From IMG/VR virus record IMGVR_UViG_3300030105_003695, positions 1-27,322 of that record: 27,322 nucleotides of DNA; one strand, written 5' to 3'. The position numbers and the translations under genes were made by a program. This document shows positions 25,820 to 27,322 of this stretch, in pieces. The DNA comes from a virus. Numbering within the stretch: the first letter of the stretch is position 1; the number at the start of each line of letters is the position of its first letter. The notes beneath the pieces are model-generated. The model was not told the DNA's origin, ran no database searches, and was given only the letters and a program-made list of their open reading frames with translations.

Positions 25820-25852
25820 AAATAAAAAACCCACTAATGAATTAATGGGTTT
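25820..25852 (-). terminator. Rho-independent terminator after the sigma gene
   Basis: On the minus strand AAACCCATTAAT, a 2-base loop, then ATTAGTGGGTTT form a 12-bp stem with a single mismatch (25827-25852), followed directly by a run of T residues interrupted by one A (TTTTATTTT after the stem). It starts 5 bases after the stop of the sigma gene. It separates the regulatory gene group from the structural operon. Confidence 0.85.
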
Positions 25853-25857
25853 AATAT

Positions 25858-26610
25858 TTAAAAGAATGGACCTGAATAAGTGTGTATTATTGAACCCTGT
25901 TTGTGATATGTGTTTAATAATTTTTTATAGTGTTTTTTAAATACATTAACCACAGATGTGATATGGGCTGTTTCTACATCCGTCATTTCTCTAATTAGTA
26001 TATAAATAGCTTTTTTATTAAAGTTTTCTATATCCTCTCTCTGTCTCATCAAGTCGATAATAGCATATCCAATTCTTAAATCTCTATCTTTTTTAAAAAT
26101 AGTATTCATATTTGAATCAAAGTATTCTATTATTTCATTTGTCAATGTTACAAAATCAGATTCATAATTAGAATCTTTACTTCTATGTCTATCCAATACT
26201 TCCATTTTATCGTGAGTTTTTAACTTTTTATAATTATTGTTATTATGTAGAATTAAATAATTTTTAGCAACTACTGAAAAATAACTAAATGCTTTAGAAC
26301 CTTTTGTGTGGTCATATTTGTGCATATTCATTACACAAAAAGCAACTACTTCATGTTTAACATCTACAAACGGCATATCAAAATAAGTAAACTTAAATGT
26401 ATTGATTATGTTTTCAGCAAGTTTATCAAAAGCTGCATGTATTCTTGTACCATAAATTACATTTCTTTCATAGTCACTAGTTGATGTATTATAGTCAACA
26501 ACCGCATCTTGAACTTCTTGACCAAAATAAACTTTACGTTTTTTCTTTTTTACTATTTTTTTTATTTCGTTTTTTACATCATTAACTTTTTTAGCTTCGT
26601 TTTTTGTCAT
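25858..26610 (-). CDS. 55: Late sigma factor, T4 gp55-like
   Basis: A 250-aa protein (T4 gp55 is 185 aa). Residues about 50-133 resemble sigma region 2 as seen in gp55: IHAAFDKLAENIINTFKF, HEVVAFCVMNMHKYDHTKGS, KAFSYFSVVAKNYLILHNNN. The motif 'hxKYDxTK...AFxYF..VxxN' parallels gp55's '[22 protein letters not shown]'. The family replaces the host sigma on RNA polymerase to read late promoters. Residues about 185-235 add a helix-rich, helix-turn-helix-like segment (YILIREMTDVETAHITSVVN) not present in T4 gp55. The protein ends in an aromatic tail, TYSGPFF, which could be a sliding-clamp contact. I chose ATG 26610 because AGGAGG (26617-26622) lies 6 bases before it. The longer reading from 26640 would overlap the upstream gene by 50 bases and lacks such a site. 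Confidence 0.88.
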   Translation of the reverse strand: MTKNEAKKVNDVKNEIKKIVKKKKRKVYFGQEVQDAVVDYNTSTSDYERNVIYGTRIHAAFDKLAENIINTFKFTYFDMPFVDVKHEVVAFCVMNMHKYDHTKGSKAFSYFSVVAKNYLILHNNNNYKKLKTHDKMEVLDRHRSKDSNYESDFVTLTNEIIEYFDSNMNTIFKKDRDLRIGYAIIDLMRQREDIENFNKKAIYILIREMTDVETAHITSVVNVFKKHYKKLLNTYHKQGSIIHTYSGPFF

Positions 26611-26869
26611 CTGTAACCTCCTCTTCAAATATCCCATCAAGAGATAATTGAATCTGCTTTAGTTGTTTAAAGAAAAAACCCGTTTCGTCATCTGATTCAT
26701 AATGCCCTTTTGAATCTACAAGTTTCATTTTGTCTGTTGAGAATTTAATTACTTGTTGAATCTGTAAAATAAATTCTTCGTATTGTGTTATTCTTTTTAG
26801 TGCAAAATATAATGTTGTAGATGTAACTACACCAATTAAAAAGAATATTATTGTAAGTATTATCCACAT
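26591..26869 (-). CDS. Small single-pass membrane protein of unknown function (92 aa)
   Basis: Residues 2-24 are a clear transmembrane helix (WIILTIIFFLIGVVTSTTLY), followed by a charged, probably helical domain (ALKRITQYEEFILQIQQVIK ... FFFKQLKQIQLSLDGIFEEE) and a basic end DDKKRS. The positive residues just after the helix suggest the C-terminal part is cytoplasmic. It starts 8 bases after the HD-domain gene with AGGGGATA as ribosome site. It overlaps the sigma gene by 20 bases, and the AGGAGG of the sigma gene lies inside it, so their translation is linked. The function is not recognisable; a membrane-associated regulator is only one possibility. Confidence 0.75.
   Translation of the reverse strand: MWIILTIIFFLIGVVTSTTLYFALKRITQYEEFILQIQQVIKFSTDKMKLVDSKGHYESDDETGFFFKQLKQIQLSLDGIFEEEVTDDKKRS
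26617..26622 (-). promoter_or_regulatory. Strong Shine-Dalgarno AGGAGG fixing the sigma-factor start
   Basis: A perfect AGGAGG lies 6 bases before ATG 26610, inside the coding sequence of the membrane protein. It is the best ribosome site in the window and decides between the two possible starts (26640 and 26610) of the gp55-like gene. Confidence 0.85.
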
Positions 26870-26877
26870 ATTATCCC

Positions 26878-27322
26878 CTAATTAAACAATTCATCAAATT
26901 TATTTTTGAGATTGTCTACTTGTTTTTGTTCATCTTTTGTTTTCGGAACTTTTGTATTAATTGTTTCACCTGATTCCTCAGCCCTTGTCCATTGGTCGGA
27001 TTCTATGTGAGTAGCCATCATATCAGCTTGATGAAGAATGTAAGCCATATTGGAACGAAGTCCAAAATCTGGATTCCAAGACATTAAATAAGCCTTATTA
27101 GCTTCATCATATAAACCATCTGTCAATTTAATTCCAATGTATTCTTTATCAGTAACCTTAACACCATAGTGTTGAAGTAACCACAATCCCCTATCAGGCA
27201 CCTTCATATATTGAAGTTGTGGATTATGTTTATAAATCTCTCCACGATTTTTTCTGTGCCACTCTGAATCTTGTGGGATATAATAATCATGTTCCAAATC
27301 ACCAACTTTACCTAAGTCGTGA
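26878..27322 (-). CDS. HD-domain phosphohydrolase, C-terminal part (runs off the right edge)
   Basis: The frame is open to the window edge and gives 147 residues. It begins with HDLGKVGD (the HD at 27321-27316), the metal-binding His-Asp pair with the GK that usually follows in HD-superfamily phosphohydrolases. About 100 residues later, YILHQADMMATHIE contains the 'ADxxA' motif with the last metal-ligand Asp. Between them lie helices around RGLWLLQHYGVKVTDKEYIG and a variable loop. The C-terminus is charged and probably disordered (TKDEQKQVDNLKNKFDELFN). HD proteins of phages act on nucleotides or phosphodiesters; the substrate cannot be told here. An internal TTG at 27297 looks like a start only because the HD motif lies upstream of it. 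The next gene (membrane protein) follows after 8 bases. Confidence 0.8.
   Translation of the reverse strand, partial: HDLGKVGDLEHDYYIPQDSEWHRKNRGEIYKHNPQLQYMKVPDRGLWLLQHYGVKVTDKEYIGIKLTDGLYDEANKAYLMSWNPDFGLRSNMAYILHQADMMATHIESDQWTRAEESGETINTKVPKTKDEQKQVDNLKNKFDELFN

Noticed and set aside
26611-26640. Longer start (ATG 26640) for the sigma factor
   Set aside because: It would place a perfect AGGAGG inside the gene and increase the overlap with the membrane-protein gene to 50 bases; ATG 26610 has the ribosome site.
1-27322. tRNA or other RNA genes
   Set aside because: No cloverleaf-like sequence was noticed in the two short gaps or the edges; the coding density leaves no room elsewhere.

Overview
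The window is the tail/baseplate region of an AT-rich, T4-like contractile-tailed phage (myovirus), probably marine. The family-level markers are a gp55-type late sigma factor, a gp5-type hub protein with an OB-fold, a gp25/GPW protein and a gp6/Baseplate_J-type wedge protein. They are followed by very long, Ser/Gly/Asn/Thr-rich structural proteins of the kind seen in marine T4-like phages. All genes lie on the minus strand, so transcription runs from right to left. Coding is almost continuous, with many TAATG stop/start junctions and good Shine-Dalgarno (SD) sequences (AGGAGG, AGGAGA, GGGAGA) in front of most genes. The host cannot be named. The low GC would fit an AT-rich marine bacterium such as SAR11, and the consistent SD sites argue mildly against a Bacteroidetes host.

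Right end (26878-27322): the 3' part of an HD-domain phosphohydrolase enters the window, followed by a small one-TM protein (26591-26869) and the sigma factor (25858-26610). A rho-independent terminator (25820-25852) closes this unit. A promoter-like element (about 25777-25797) then opens the structural operon.

The structural operon, in transcription order: an unknown 132-aa protein, a gp5-like hub protein without lysozyme, two unknown small proteins (133 and 182 aa), gp25, gp6, a DNRLRE-like beta-sandwich protein (388 aa), a concanavalin/LamG-like protein (634 aa), two related giant proteins (1619 and 1095 aa) with PKD-like, carbohydrate-binding-like and EF-hand/dockerin-like parts, and a 2056-aa protein. 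The last combines two LamG-like folds with a segment that resembles tail protein I/gp7. A 74-bp gap with a second copy of the promoter-like element precedes three more structural genes (233, 367 and 296 aa). At the far left, the first 18 codons of a RuvC-like resolvase begin and run off the window.

Together the genes describe a late transcription regulator followed by the baseplate hub and wedge. Between the usually adjacent wedge genes (gp6 and the gp7/gpI-like gene) sits an 11-kb cassette of adhesin-like proteins that probably project from the baseplate and contact the host. The most distinctive points are this cassette, the shared architecture and near-identical DNA patches of the two giant paralogs, the module inserted into a LamG fold of the 2056-aa protein, and the 16-bp element found in both substantial intergenic gaps. 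No stretch longer than about 100 bases lacks a gene.
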